Origin: Tissierella sp. P1
Lineage (GTDB): Bacteria > Bacillota > Clostridia > Tissierellales > Tissierellaceae
DNA: 64,000 bases
Direction of reading: 5' to 3'
Assembly (NCBI RefSeq): GCF_002266425.1
Contig: NZ_NPMN01000022.1
Span: forward strand, 1-64,000
In this document: positions 27,468 through 36,218 of the stretch, piece by piece
Position numbering within the stretch: the stretch's first letter is position 1
How the letters are laid out: every line of letters starts with the position of its first letter
Notes under the pieces: generated by a model
Seen by the model: only the letters and a program-made list of their open reading frames with translations
Told to the model about the DNA's origin: nothing
Database searches by the model: none
Translations under genes and position numbers: made by a program

Positions 27468-27682
27468 CCCTTTCCACGCTTGGAAAGGGAGCAGCTCAAA
27501 GGAATATATATCCCCGTCGCTTGACTGCCTTAAAGCATAACCGGGAGAAATCCGTCAAGAGTGCGAAGCACCGCCTACGGCGGCAGGCTCTTGACCGATT
27601 TTCCCGGTTATGCTACCTGATATATGGCGACGGGGAATATATTATATCCTTAGAGCTTTGGGGTGCGGGGCAAAGCCCCGCA
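27468..27682. other. Nested inverted-repeat region without genes
   Basis: Small hairpin CCCTTTCCA/TGGAAAGGG (27468-27489). Then concentric arms TCCCCGTCGC (27511-27520) / GCGACGGGGA (27627-27636), GCATAACCGGGA (27535-27546) / TCCCGGTTATGC (27602-27613) and GTCAAGAG (27554-27561) / CTCTTGAC (27588-27595). Inner hairpins are GTGC/GCAC and CCGCC/GGCGG, and TGCGGGGC/GCCCCGCA (27664-27682) follows. The gap 27416-27716 has no credible ORF. Origin, oriT or structured RNA are all possible. Confidence 0.6.
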
Positions 27683-27689
27683 TACACTG

Positions 27690-27714
27690 ACTTCGGGCCA
27701 ACTTGACCCGAAGT
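27690..27714. repeat. ICE palindrome copy 17
   Basis: Central C and one mismatch (TTGACCC); two bases after the parB-like stop codon. Confidence 0.9.
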
Positions 27715-27716
27715 GC

Positions 27717-29224
27717 TTATTTTTCCTGTTCGGCTTTCTTTTGAGGAGCCGAAACCTCTTTCAGTTTTGCCTTGTTTTCCTCAAGCAGCTTCATAATGGT
27801 ATCCTTCATTTCGCGGGGTGTTTTCTCCTTGCCGAAATACTGGGAAAGTTCTTGACTTGAAATAATCACTTTGTCTGCCTCCTTTTTTTCTTCTAACATG
27901 ATTCCGTCAATCACATCGGGGTTTAACAGCTTCTTTTGGTCAAGGTCACGCATACGCTGTGCCTGTGAGAGCGAGGGAGCCGACTGCTGGCCCTCAATAG
28001 CGATAGCAATATACCGCTGATTTTTTGGCTTGATAAACGCAAGCTCCACCGCGGGAGTGAACGCGATTTTCTTTTCGTCCACCATTTTCATTAGGTCGGG
28101 AACCAGCTCATTGAGCTTGATATACCGCTGAACCTGCTTGACCGTCATTTTGTTGCGCTCGGCTACGACCTCATTGGAACGCTGTCCGTTGCCGGTTCGC
28201 GCACCCTGCCGCTTGATGGCTTCCAACTGCATTTGCAGGGCTTTGGCCCGTTCGCTGGGTAGGATATTTTCACGCTGATTGGTGTTGTCCTCTACCATCT
28301 GCGTGATGGCCTGCTCGTCCGTCATGTTGCGGATAATACAGGGCATATCCGTAAATCCGGCTAATTCGCTGGCTTTCTGGCGGCGGTGGCCGGATACGAT
28401 TTCATAGCCGCCATCTTCGCGGGGGCGCACAATGGCAGGCTGGGTAACGCCCTTGTCCTTAACGCTTTCCACCATAGCCGCCATTTCTTCATCATTACGA
28501 ACCTGAAACGGGTGGTCTTTGAAAGCAAAAAGCTCGGAAAGATTGAGATAAACAATCTGTTCCTGTTCGCCGGGGCGGGGTGCTTCCCTCGGTTCGGGTG
28601 GCAGTTCCGGGGCAGGGGGCGGCGTTTCTTGCTGTGCCTGTTCCGTAGCTTGCGGGGAATCAGAAGCCCCGCCGCCAATTTCTGCGGCTTGTTTCGGTTT
28701 ATCCGGTTTTACAGCCTTTGGGGCTTTTTCCTGTTTGGTAGGGCGAGTAGGCTTTTTGTCCGCTTTTTCAGTGGTTTTTTGTGAGCGGGATTTGGGCTTG
28801 CTGTCAGCCGTTTTCGGCTCGTTTTCCTTTCCCTTATCCATACCAGGTTTCTCTGGCTCTGCCTTTTTTTCGGTATGTGCTGATTTTTCCACGTCCTTTT
28901 TTTCGGGGGCGGTCTGCTCCGCTTCCTTTACCGCCGCCTGTTTCCCGGAAACAATCTCATTGATTTTGTCAAAGGAAACCACCACATCACCGGGGGCGGG
29001 AATGTCAATGGGGTAGGTACTTCCGGCCTGTCCTTATCAGATTCATGTAGGGCGACTCCGTCCTCATGGGGAAGTGCCGCTGTTTCTTCGGCAGTCTTTT
29101 CCGGGGCAGGAGCTTCGCCGCTAATCTCCGGCATGGGTTTGGGAGTGCTTTTTTCTTCTGTTGTTGCTTCCTGTGCGGGAGCGGTTTTTACTTCCTCCGG
29201 CTTGTTTGGCTCATTTTTTGCCAT
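27717..29224 (-). CDS. ParB-family DNA-binding protein, frameshifted
   Basis: Start ATG 29224 (AAGGAGGAA upstream). Acidic/Lys-rich disordered N-terminus, then after EVPTP one base is missing in a G run at 29010-29013. The frame should continue IDIPAPGDVVVSFDKINEIV. ParB/sulfiredoxin-like domain with GYEIVSGHRRQKASELAG, then QMVEDNTNQRENILPSERAKALQMQLEA and an HTH (MTVKQVQRYIKLNELVPDLM). Restored length 502 residues. May partition or organise the excised element. No ParA partner is visible. Confidence 0.85.
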
Positions 29225-29316
29225 GCGTTTTTCCTCCTTGTCTGTTTTATGGCATGAAAAAAGGGGCTTGATTTTTAGGTCAAGCCCCAACGGGATATTC
29301 GCAATCCCTCCTTTCG

Positions 29317-29341
29317 ACTTCGGGCCAACTTGCCCCGAAGT
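29317..29341. repeat. ICE palindrome copy 18
   Basis: Central C, one mismatch (TTGCCCC); upstream of the parB-like gene. Confidence 0.9.
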
Positions 29342-29345
29342 TCCG

Positions 29346-29414
29346 CTATCCAGATACAAAAATACCGCCTATCTTGTCCAATTGGGCGGTATCCTGTGTA
29401 ATGTGATAGCTCAT
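29346..29414 (-). CDS. Possible 22-residue leader peptide upstream of parB
   Basis: ATG 29414 (AAGGAGAT upstream) to TAG, MSYHITQDTAQLDKIGGIFV. The hairpin ATACCGCC/GGCGGTAT followed by TTTTTG lies inside it (plus 29364-29396), so translation could decide whether the hairpin terminates. The rest of 29225-29477 contains palindrome copy 18 and the element's right end. Confidence 0.35.
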   Translation of the reverse strand: MSYHITQDTAQLDKIGGIFVSG

Positions 29415-29477
29415 ATTTTATTTTGGTATCTCCTTATCCCGCATAGAATAAGGGTTTTTGCAGTTTTCCTTAAATCA

Positions 29478-29637
29478 CGGGGTCAGTAGGTGCTGTAGGC
29501 CCAGTGGGTCCCGTTGGTCCAGTAGATCCTGTTGGACATTTTATAATACACTCACATTCAAAGTTACAACGATCGTGATCCCATATGCAAGGATCATATC
29601 TTGATTTATTCCAATTATTATAAGACATATATGACAT
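29478..29637 (-). pseudogene. Collagen-like exosporium-type protein, 5' part (gene split by the ICE)
   Basis: ATG 29637 chosen for AAGGGAG 7 bases upstream. Reads MSYMSYNNWNKSRYDPCIWD, a Cys-rich segment (CNFECECIIKCP) and then [18 protein letters not shown] at the junction, where the element adds Val-Ile-stop. The N-terminus lacks a secretion signal, as in exosporium proteins. Its continuation is at 1675-2294. Confidence 0.85.
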
Positions 29638-29877
29638 ATCAAATCTCCCTTCCACATTTTCAATTCCAGCGATTTTTTGGACACTTTGATATAAACTATA
29701 ATATAAGGTGTAAGTGTCTAAAAAACTGTAAAAATAGAAACAGTATTTAGTGCTTTACTTTATGGCAATTTATAAAACAATTTGTCACTATTATATATTA
29801 TGAAAAACAATATAAAAGGTTTACAATTTAGGTACAAGTACAAATTATTCTGAGACCTTATTTTGACTCTAGATTAA

Positions 29878-30000
29878 ATAGTAAAGAGACCCTAGGAAGG
29901 TCTCTTTATAGATAAGGAAGGCACATTTATAGATATATATATCTATAGGTATATAGATATGTGCTTAATACTATTGTATTAATTCAATTAAATTATGTGA
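29878..30000 (+). repeat. Diverged direct repeat, right copy
   Basis: AATAGTAAAGAGACC with hairpin partner GGTCTCTTTATA (29883-29907) and later AATACTATTGTATTAATTCAA, matching the left copy at 1315-1456. Before ICE insertion the two copies were about 1.4 kb apart. The rest of 29638-30149 holds only AT-rich sequence and an inverted repeat GACACTT/AAGTGTC (29680-29718). Confidence 0.6.
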
Positions 30001-30149
30001 TATAAAAGATGAGGGAGAATATAACAATTGATACTAAAATAGATTTCAAAACAACATTTTTTTATTTAAAAAATTTTTCCAAAAAAGAAGGACTTTTAAT
30101 TCAAATATAGAACTATATAAGTAAAATCTAATGTAAAGGGTGATAAATA

Positions 30150-30305
30150 ATGGTAGAGAGCCTATTATTTATAGCTAGAGATTTATTACGTTCTTTAGAC
30201 ATTATGGAATTTACAGAAGATGAAAAAGATTATATAGCTTATGTAGCATCAAGAGTTATGGCTGTTTTGTCAATTGAGTTAGAGAAAGGCATAATGATAG
30301 AATAG
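30150..30305 (+). CDS. Small hypothetical protein, 51 residues
   Basis: MVESLLFIARDLLRSLDIME ... ASRVMAVLSIELEKGIMIE, one amphipathic helical protein. Ribosome site AAAGGGTG precedes the ATG, and a hairpin AGGA/TCCT followed by seven T comes right after the stop. Host-type AT content. No family recognised. Confidence 0.5.
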   Translation: MVESLLFIARDLLRSLDIMEFTEDEKDYIAYVASRVMAVLSIELEKGIMIE

Positions 30306-30411
30306 GATCTTATTGGTCCTATTTTTTTGATTTTTTCTAGAGTATCAAGAGTGTTAAAAAAATGACCTCTTGCTTACCATGCAAGTGATTAATCTATATA
30401 ACATATAACCT

Positions 30412-30804
30412 ATGGGTACAGAAGAGCTGGCTCATTGGGAGATAATTGGAACCTTAGTATGGAAATTAGTAAAGGATGCGCCAGTACATCAAATAAAAGG
30501 AACACCATTTGAAGCTCATTATGTAAATCATGGTAAAAGTCCATTTCCTCATAATGCTGGAGGTCAAGCTTGGACAGCCGGATATATTCAGTCAAAGGAT
30601 GATCCGATAGCAGATTTACATGAGGATATGGCAGCGGAAGAAAAGGCAAGAGCCACCTATGAATGGTTAATCAGAGTCAGTGATGACCCAGGAGTGACCG
30701 ATACATTAAGATTTTTGAGGGAAAGAGAAGTAGTTCATTTCCAAAGATTTGGAGAAACGTTAAGAATAGTACAGGAATATATAGATAGTAAAAAATACTA
30801 TTAA
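30412..30804 (+). pseudogene. cotJC: Spore-coat manganese catalase (CotJC family), 5'-truncated
   Basis: Encodes the C-terminal two thirds of a CotJC/Mn-catalase: GTEELAHWEIIGTLVWKLV, AGGQAWTAGYIQSKDDPIADLHEDMAAEEKARATYEWLIR and FLREREVVHFQRFGETLRIVQEYI. The first 55-60 residues of the family, including one metal-ligand Glu pair, are missing. The upstream frame closes at TAA two codons before ATG 30412 and no ribosome site is seen. Probably inactive; a break or deletion at about 30410 is likely. Confidence 0.75.
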
Positions 30805-30823
30805 GTTAATATAGGAAAAAGTT

Positions 30824-30858
30824 AAAGGCTCATATCTATTGCAGATATGAGCCTTTTT
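30824..30858 (+). terminator. Rho-independent terminator
   Basis: AAAGGCTCATATCT / AGATATGAGCCTTT with a short loop and T-run. Confidence 0.85.
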
Positions 30859-30967
30859 GTGACAAGATTTTGACGAGAAAAAGATATTTTAGATCATACG
30901 TTAGTTATTTGCCATAAGTTATATCTATATTATATAATAAGACTATAGACGAGCTGGAGGGTGAAAA

Positions 30968-32374
30968 ATGAAAGATGATAATTATCTAACCAACATGAAT
31001 TATGTAGATGCCATAATGATAGTAGATAGACATGGAAAAATTGTATATTCTGTGAGATATAATCCTAGATTTGATAGTAGTGGTTGTGAGGATGATCTTG
31101 AGAATATATTAAATAGAAATTTTTTGGAAGTATATTCTGGTATTAACCCTAAAGATAGTACTATGATTAGATGTATTAATGAAGGAAAGCCGATTTATTT
31201 ATCAGAGCAGGTATTTAGCGATTATAAGGGAAGGATTATAAATACTCAAAACCTTACAATACCAATAATAAAAAGTGGAAAGATTCTTGGTGCAATAGAA
31301 CTATCTAAAGATATAACGAAGATTGAAGAGCAGATAAAAAGTAAAGTCTATTCCTTTAAAACAGATTCCGTTAAATACAAAAGAATACAAGGACCTATAT
31401 ATACTTTTGAAGATATAATTACATCAAATAAAGAAATGTTACATAATATAGAAAAGGCAAAAATAATATCAGATAATACATCCTCAGTTATAGTTTATGG
31501 AGAGACAGGAACAGGTAAGGAGCTATACGTTCAATCAATTCACAATTATAGCAGTAGAAGAAATAAACCATTCATAGTACAGAACTGCGCCGCACTTCCT
31601 GAAAATCTATTTGAATCTATATTATTTGGTTCAGTTAAAGGAGCCTTTACTGGTGCTATAGATAAGCCAGGTTTATTTGAAGAAGCTCATGGAGGAACTT
31701 TATTCTTAGATGAAGTAAATTCCATGCCTCTAAATTTACAAGCGAAATTACTTAGGGTATTACAGGATGGTAGGGTTCGTAGAGTAGGAGGTAGTCAAGA
31801 AAAGGAAGTAGACGTAAGAATAATTGCAGCAATGAATATAGAGCCAGTCAAGGCTATGGAATTAGGACAAATTAGGGAGGACTTATTTTACAGGTTATGT
31901 GGAATAAGTTTAAAACTACTGTCACTCAGGGAACGAAAAGAAGATATAATGGTATATGTTGAATATTTTATAAATCTTTACAATGAGAAATATAGCAAGG
32001 GGATAATCGGTATATCTAATGAAGTAATGAAATTGTTTCTTGACTACAATTGGCCCGGAAATGTAAGAGAACTTCAGCATGTAATAGAATCCTCAATTCA
32101 TTTTGTAGGAAATAATGAAGAAATAAAATTAGATCATCTTCCAGTATATTTAAACGATAAGATTAATAAAGAGAATGATGATTTTATTGAGGATAATTTT
32201 GATATAAGTTGTACCACATCTTTAGATGAAATGCTTGAAGGAATAGAAAAACAAATGATAAATAAAGCTTTAGAAAGTACAGGAGGTAATATAACTAGAG
32301 CTGCTTCATTATTAAAGATAACTAGACAAAGATTACACTATAAACTTGATAAATATGGAATAGATTTTAATTGA
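30968..32374 (+). CDS. Sigma-54-dependent activator with PAS sensor
   Basis: 468 residues. N-terminal PAS-like domain (about 8-120). AAA+ domain with Walker A VYGETGTGKELYVQSIH (about 178-194), the sigma-54 contact loop GAFTGA (about 226), Walker B GGTLFLDEVNS and WPGNVREL. The C-terminal Fis-type HTH reads NITRAASLLKITRQRLHYKLDKY. RocR/PrdR-like. It is encoded just upstream of a -24/-12 promoter, so it very probably activates the 32535-38777 operon in response to that operon's substrate. Ribosome site GGAGGG. Confidence 0.92.
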   Translation: MKDDNYLTNMNYVDAIMIVDRHGKIVYSVRYNPRFDSSGCEDDLENILNRNFLEVYSGINPKDSTMIRCINEGKPIYLSEQVFSDYKGRIINTQNLTIPIIKSGKILGAIELSKDITKIEEQIKSKVYSFKTDSVKYKRIQGPIYTFEDIITSNKEMLHNIEKAKIISDNTSSVIVYGETGTGKELYVQSIHNYSSRRNKPFIVQNCAALPENLFESILFGSVKGAFTGAIDKPGLFEEAHGGTLFLDEVNSMPLNLQAKLLRVLQDGRVRRVGGSQEKEVDVRIIAAMNIEPVKAMELGQIREDLFYRLCGISLKLLSLRERKEDIMVYVEYFINLYNEKYSKGIIGISNEVMKLFLDYNWPGNVRELQHVIESSIHFVGNNEEIKLDHLPVYLNDKINKENDDFIEDNFDISCTTSLDEMLEGIEKQMINKALESTGGNITRAASLLKITRQRLHYKLDKYGIDFN

Positions 32375-32405
32375 TGTTAAAAAAATAGCAAAAAAATTTT
32401 CACTG

Positions 32406-32425
32406 GGTGACAGATTTCTGTCACC
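32406..32425. promoter_or_regulatory. 20-bp palindrome: activator site and/or terminator
   Basis: GGTGACAGA and TCTGTCACC flank TT. It starts 32 bases after the activator gene's stop and 50 bases before the -24 element, followed by TTTATTATATTTTAT. Either an upstream activating sequence for the sigma-54 activator or the terminator of its gene. Confidence 0.55.
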
Positions 32426-32474
32426 TTTATTATATTTTATCATCCTTAAACAACTAAAATAGCACTTTAATGAC

Positions 32475-32490
32475 TGGCATAGCTTTTGCA
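32475..32490 (+). promoter_or_regulatory. Sigma-54 (-24/-12) promoter
   Basis: TGGCATAGCTTTTGCA matches TGGCAC-N5-TTGCA with exact GG-to-GC spacing. It lies 45 bases before ATG 32535. Confidence 0.85.
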
Positions 32491-32534
32491 TTAACATGAT
32501 GGTGTAAAGAGAGTAAGAAAAAGGAGGTTAAGAT

Positions 32535-33815
32535 ATGGAATTAATTCTAAGAAAGATTAAAGTAAATGATATAGTATTTGGTCTGGCTACCAAAATAGAT
32601 AATGGAGTATTAACTATATCAAAGGACGAAATCCAAGACTTGTTATTAGAAGATGAAAGAATATTAGAAGTGCAAATAGATATAGCGAGACCTGGGGAGT
32701 CCATCAGAATAATTCCCGTTAAGGATGTTATAGAGCCTAGAGCAAAGTTAAATGGTGATGTTTTTCCTGGGATAAATGGAGCAATAGAGGATGTTGGCAG
32801 AGGGATTACTTATGCATTAAAGAATTGTGCTGTAATCACAACGGGGCCTATAGTGGGATTTCAGGAAGGAATAATTGATATGAAGGGTCCCTTAACTAAA
32901 TATACACCATTTTCTCAGTTAAATAATCTTGTCCTTAATATAAAGAAGAAAATCGGAGTAAGTCAACATGAACATGAAGAGGCGGTAAGAGTAGGTGGAG
33001 TAAAAGTAGCACATTATATTGGAAGACATGCCTTAGAGTATAAGAATTATGAAGAAGAGATTTATAATTGGAATAGCTTATCAGTTAAGCTAAAAGAGTA
33101 CCCAGAACTACCAAAAGTAGCATATGTTTATCAATGTGTAGGTCAAGGACTTTTACATGACACCTATTTTTATGGAAAAGATGTTAAGACTATGGTTCCA
33201 ACAGCAGTTAATCCCCTAGAGGTATTTGATGGTGCATTAGTTAGCGGTAACTGTGTATCAGCAGGGTCTAAAACTACAACATACCATCATCAAAATAATG
33301 CTATTATTAATGAATGTTTTAAAAGGCATGGGAAAGAAATAAATTTCATAGGTGTAGTCCTAAGTCCTATGACTACATATCTAGCAGATAAATATAGAAA
33401 TGCAGTGATTACGTCTAGAATGGTGGAAATGCTTGGAGCTGATGGAGTTATTCAATCACAAGAGGGTTTTGGTAATCCAACAACTGATTTAATGATGATA
33501 TGTAAGAGACTTGAAAACAAAGGAATAAAGACAGTCCTTATTAGCAATGAAGATGCTGGAGTAGATGGTAAATCTGAATCCTTACCAGATGGTACTATAG
33601 AGGCTAATGCCATGGTTTCAACTGGAAATAGCAATGCAACAATTAAAATACCACCGATGGATGTGATATTAGGAGATTTCGATGCGTTAGAACATATTAC
33701 AGGAGGTTTCCAAGGTTCAAGGCAAGGGGATGGGTCTCTAATCATAGAAGTTCACGGTATATTAGGTAGTCATAATTTACAAGGTTTTAGTCACTTATCA
33801 GCAGTGACAATTTAG
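32535..33815 (+). CDS. Glycine/sarcosine/betaine reductase-type component B, proprotein subunit
   Basis: 426 residues, GrdE/GrdG-like. These proproteins self-cleave at Asn-Cys to form a pyruvoyl group that binds the amino substrate as a Schiff base; here SGNCVSAGSKTTTYHHQNN puts the Asn-Cys at 239-240. C-terminal GGFQGSRQGDGSLIIEVHGILGSHNLQGF is family-typical. Partners with the selenoprotein encoded next (12 bases apart). Component A and C genes are not in the window, so they must be encoded elsewhere. The substrate is not known from sequence. Confidence 0.88.
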   Translation: MELILRKIKVNDIVFGLATKIDNGVLTISKDEIQDLLLEDERILEVQIDIARPGESIRIIPVKDVIEPRAKLNGDVFPGINGAIEDVGRGITYALKNCAVITTGPIVGFQEGIIDMKGPLTKYTPFSQLNNLVLNIKKKIGVSQHEHEEAVRVGGVKVAHYIGRHALEYKNYEEEIYNWNSLSVKLKEYPELPKVAYVYQCVGQGLLHDTYFYGKDVKTMVPTAVNPLEVFDGALVSGNCVSAGSKTTTYHHQNNAIINECFKRHGKEINFIGVVLSPMTTYLADKYRNAVITSRMVEMLGADGVIQSQEGFGNPTTDLMMICKRLENKGIKTVLISNEDAGVDGKSESLPDGTIEANAMVSTGNSNATIKIPPMDVILGDFDALEHITGGFQGSRQGDGSLIIEVHGILGSHNLQGFSHLSAVTI

Positions 33816-33826
33816 GAGGTGAGAGG

Positions 33827-35098
33827 ATGAAAAAAATATTATTCTACACTAATCAATTTTTTGGACAAATTGGAGGAGAAGAGAAGGCAGGTATACTACC
33901 CAAAATAGAAAGAAGTATGATAGGTTCAGCAAATTTGTTCAAGGATTTAGAGGGTGAAATTATTGCTACAATAATTTGTGGAGACAATTATTATGCAGAA
34001 AATATGGAGGAAACGAGAAAATTCATATCTAAACATATAGAGGAGCTTAATCCTGACTTAGTTGTAGCAGGCCCTGCATTTAACGCAGGAAGATTTGGTA
34101 TAGCTTGTGGAGATATATGTAGTTTTGTTAATGAAAAATATGGAATCAACACTATAACTGGAATGTATATAGAAAACCCAGCAGTTGAGATATATAAGAG
34201 CAATACCTATATTGTAGAAACTGGTAATTCTGCTGCTACAATGAGAAAGGCAATTTTCAAAATGGCAAAATTGGCTAATAAATTGTTAAAAAATGAAGAT
34301 ATTGGATTACCTAATGAAGAAGGATATATTCCGAAGGGAATTAGAATCAATGTATTTAAAGAAAAAAATGGCGCAGAAAGAGCGCTTGATATGTTAATTA
34401 AAAAGCTAAAGGGAGAAGAATTTAAAACTGAAATTCCAATACCAATATATAATACAATTACTCCAGCAGAGCCAATATTTGATATAAAGAAGGCAAAGAT
34501 TGCCTTATTAACAACTAGTGGATTAGTGCCTATGAAAAATCCTGATCATTTGCCAGCCGCTACTGCAAAATTTTATAAAAAATATCCAATAGATAGTATA
34601 GAAAGATTTGAAGAAGGAGAATTTGAATCAGTTCACGCAGGATTTGATCCAGTATATGCAAATCATAACCCAAATAGGTTGTTACCACTGGACTTATTTA
34701 AACAATTGGAAAAGAATGGAGAAATAGGAAATTTACATGAACATTACTTCGTAACTACAGGAAATTCTACCTCGGTAGCAGATGCTACAAAAATGGGAAA
34801 AGAAATAGCGCAGGAATTATTGGATGTAGGGGTAGATGGAGTTATAATGACATCAACCTGAGGTACATGTACACGTTGCGGTGCAACCATAGTAAAAGAA
34901 GTAGAGAATATAGGTATTCCGGCATCACATATATGTACAGTAACGCCAATTTCAAAGACAGTCGGAGCAGTAAGGATAGTTCCAGCAGTAGCAATACCTT
35001 ATCCAGTAGGTAATCCCAATGAAACTGAAGAAAAGGAAAAGGAAATCAGAAAAAAAATAGTGCAACATGCTATAGACCTATTGCAAGAAAAATTCTAA
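33827..35098 (+). CDS. Component B selenoprotein (GrdB/GrdF-like) with in-frame UGA
   Basis: 423 residues with selenocysteine at codon 345 (TGA 34859-34861). The flanking reading TST-Sec-GTCTRCGATIVKE is the UxxCxxC active site of GrdB proteins, and the downstream frame continues to TAA 35098 with VPISKTVGAVRIVPAVAIPYPVGNP. A gene call that stops at the UGA loses 78 residues. The selenocysteine attacks the pyruvoyl-bound substrate and gives a carboxymethyl-selenoether passed to component A. AGGAGGTGAG precedes the start. Confidence 0.93.
34875..34887 (+). promoter_or_regulatory. SECIS-like hairpin
   Basis: GTTGC / GCAAC with loop GGT begins 13 bases after the UGA, the usual distance for bacterial SECIS elements, whose apical loop carries GGU. 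Confidence 0.6.
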
Positions 35099-35110
35099 GG
35101 GGGAGTAGAA

Positions 35111-36190
35111 ATGAAAGTTGCAGTACTTGGTTCAGGAAATGGTGGTTGTGCCGTTGCCTTTGATTGGGCAAAAGCAGGACACGAAGTATACTTATACGAT
35201 TTTGAACAATTTTCTTTTAATATTGATGCCATAAATGATAAAGGTGGTATTTCTAGTTCGGGAATGTTAGAAGGATTTCAAAAATTATCATATGTAGGTC
35301 ATGATTTAGAGAAAGCTTTGAAAGGGGCACAGCTAATATTTATTGTAGGACCAGCCTATAGTACAGAACCTTTTGGAAAAGCTGTAAAACCTTATTTAGA
35401 AAAGGGTCAAACTTTTATAGTATGTCCTAGTTCTTGTGGCGGTAGTATTGTATTTAAAAATGCATTAGGATTAAGTCTAGATAATGAAGATTATTTAATA
35501 GCTGAAACAAGCACTTTGCCTTATGCTGTAAGAATTAATGGACCTGCAAGTATTAATATATTTTTGAAGTTAAAAGATGGTGTATTTCTCGCAGCTCTGC
35601 CTAGTAAGTATACTTCTAAGGTTCATGAATTAATAAAAGAAGTTTATCCAGCGTTAATTCCTGCAAATAATGTACTGCAAACAACATTGCAAAATGCCAA
35701 TCCAGTTATCCATCCATCTGTAACATTACTAAATGCAGCGTTAATAGAGAGAACTAAAGGTGATTTTTATTTTTACGAAGATGGGGTAACCACAGCTGTA
35801 GGAAGATTAATGAAGGAAGTAGATAAAGAGAGAATAGCAATAGGTCATAGACTTGGATTTAGTATTATTGAAGATCCAGTCCTAGGGATGAAACAAGGTT
35901 ATATGCAGGAAGCAACATATGATAAAGGATATTCAGAAGCTATGGGATTTAAGGGAATAGGAGCACAATCAACCTTAGACCATAGATACTTAAATGAAGA
36001 TGTTGGCTATGGATTAATATTTATGGCAGAGCTTGGCAAGGAAATTGGGGTAGAGACACCCGTAATGGATTCAGTAATAAAACTTGCATCAATTATTATG
36101 GATAGGGATTATCGAGGAGAGAAAAAAAGAACAATAGAAACATTAGGTCTTAATAAGTATAATTTGTCAGATTTACTTGAAATTTTATAG
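35111..36190 (+). CDS. Opine (octopine/nopaline)-dehydrogenase-family enzyme
   Basis: 359 residues. N-terminal Rossmann motif VLGSGNGGCAVAFDWAKAGH and a C-terminal helical domain with the family Asn/His region NANPVIHPSVTLLNAALIE. Relatives oxidise or form N-(carboxyalkyl) amino acids with NAD(P)H. Sits 12 bases after the selenoprotein gene in the same operon. The substrate could be an N-substituted amino acid related to the reductase substrate (inference). Confidence 0.85.
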   Translation: MKVAVLGSGNGGCAVAFDWAKAGHEVYLYDFEQFSFNIDAINDKGGISSSGMLEGFQKLSYVGHDLEKALKGAQLIFIVGPAYSTEPFGKAVKPYLEKGQTFIVCPSSCGGSIVFKNALGLSLDNEDYLIAETSTLPYAVRINGPASINIFLKLKDGVFLAALPSKYTSKVHELIKEVYPALIPANNVLQTTLQNANPVIHPSVTLLNAALIERTKGDFYFYEDGVTTAVGRLMKEVDKERIAIGHRLGFSIIEDPVLGMKQGYMQEATYDKGYSEAMGFKGIGAQSTLDHRYLNEDVGYGLIFMAELGKEIGVETPVMDSVIKLASIIMDRDYRGEKKRTIETLGLNKYNLSDLLEIL

Positions 36191-36218
36191 GATTTATAAA
36201 AATTAAGGAGGTAATATC

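Noticed and set aside
27449-27706. Plus-strand ORF of 85 residues
   Set aside because: It only spans the nested inverted repeats, has a composition unlike a protein and no ribosome site.
4470-29341. The repeated palindrome as a CRISPR array
   Set aside because: Spacing ranges from about 0.1 to 4 kb with genes between copies, and no cas genes are present.
4470-29341. The repeated palindrome as simple Rho-independent terminators
   Set aside because: The arms are strong but no T-run follows on either strand, and four copies are within or extend coding regions.
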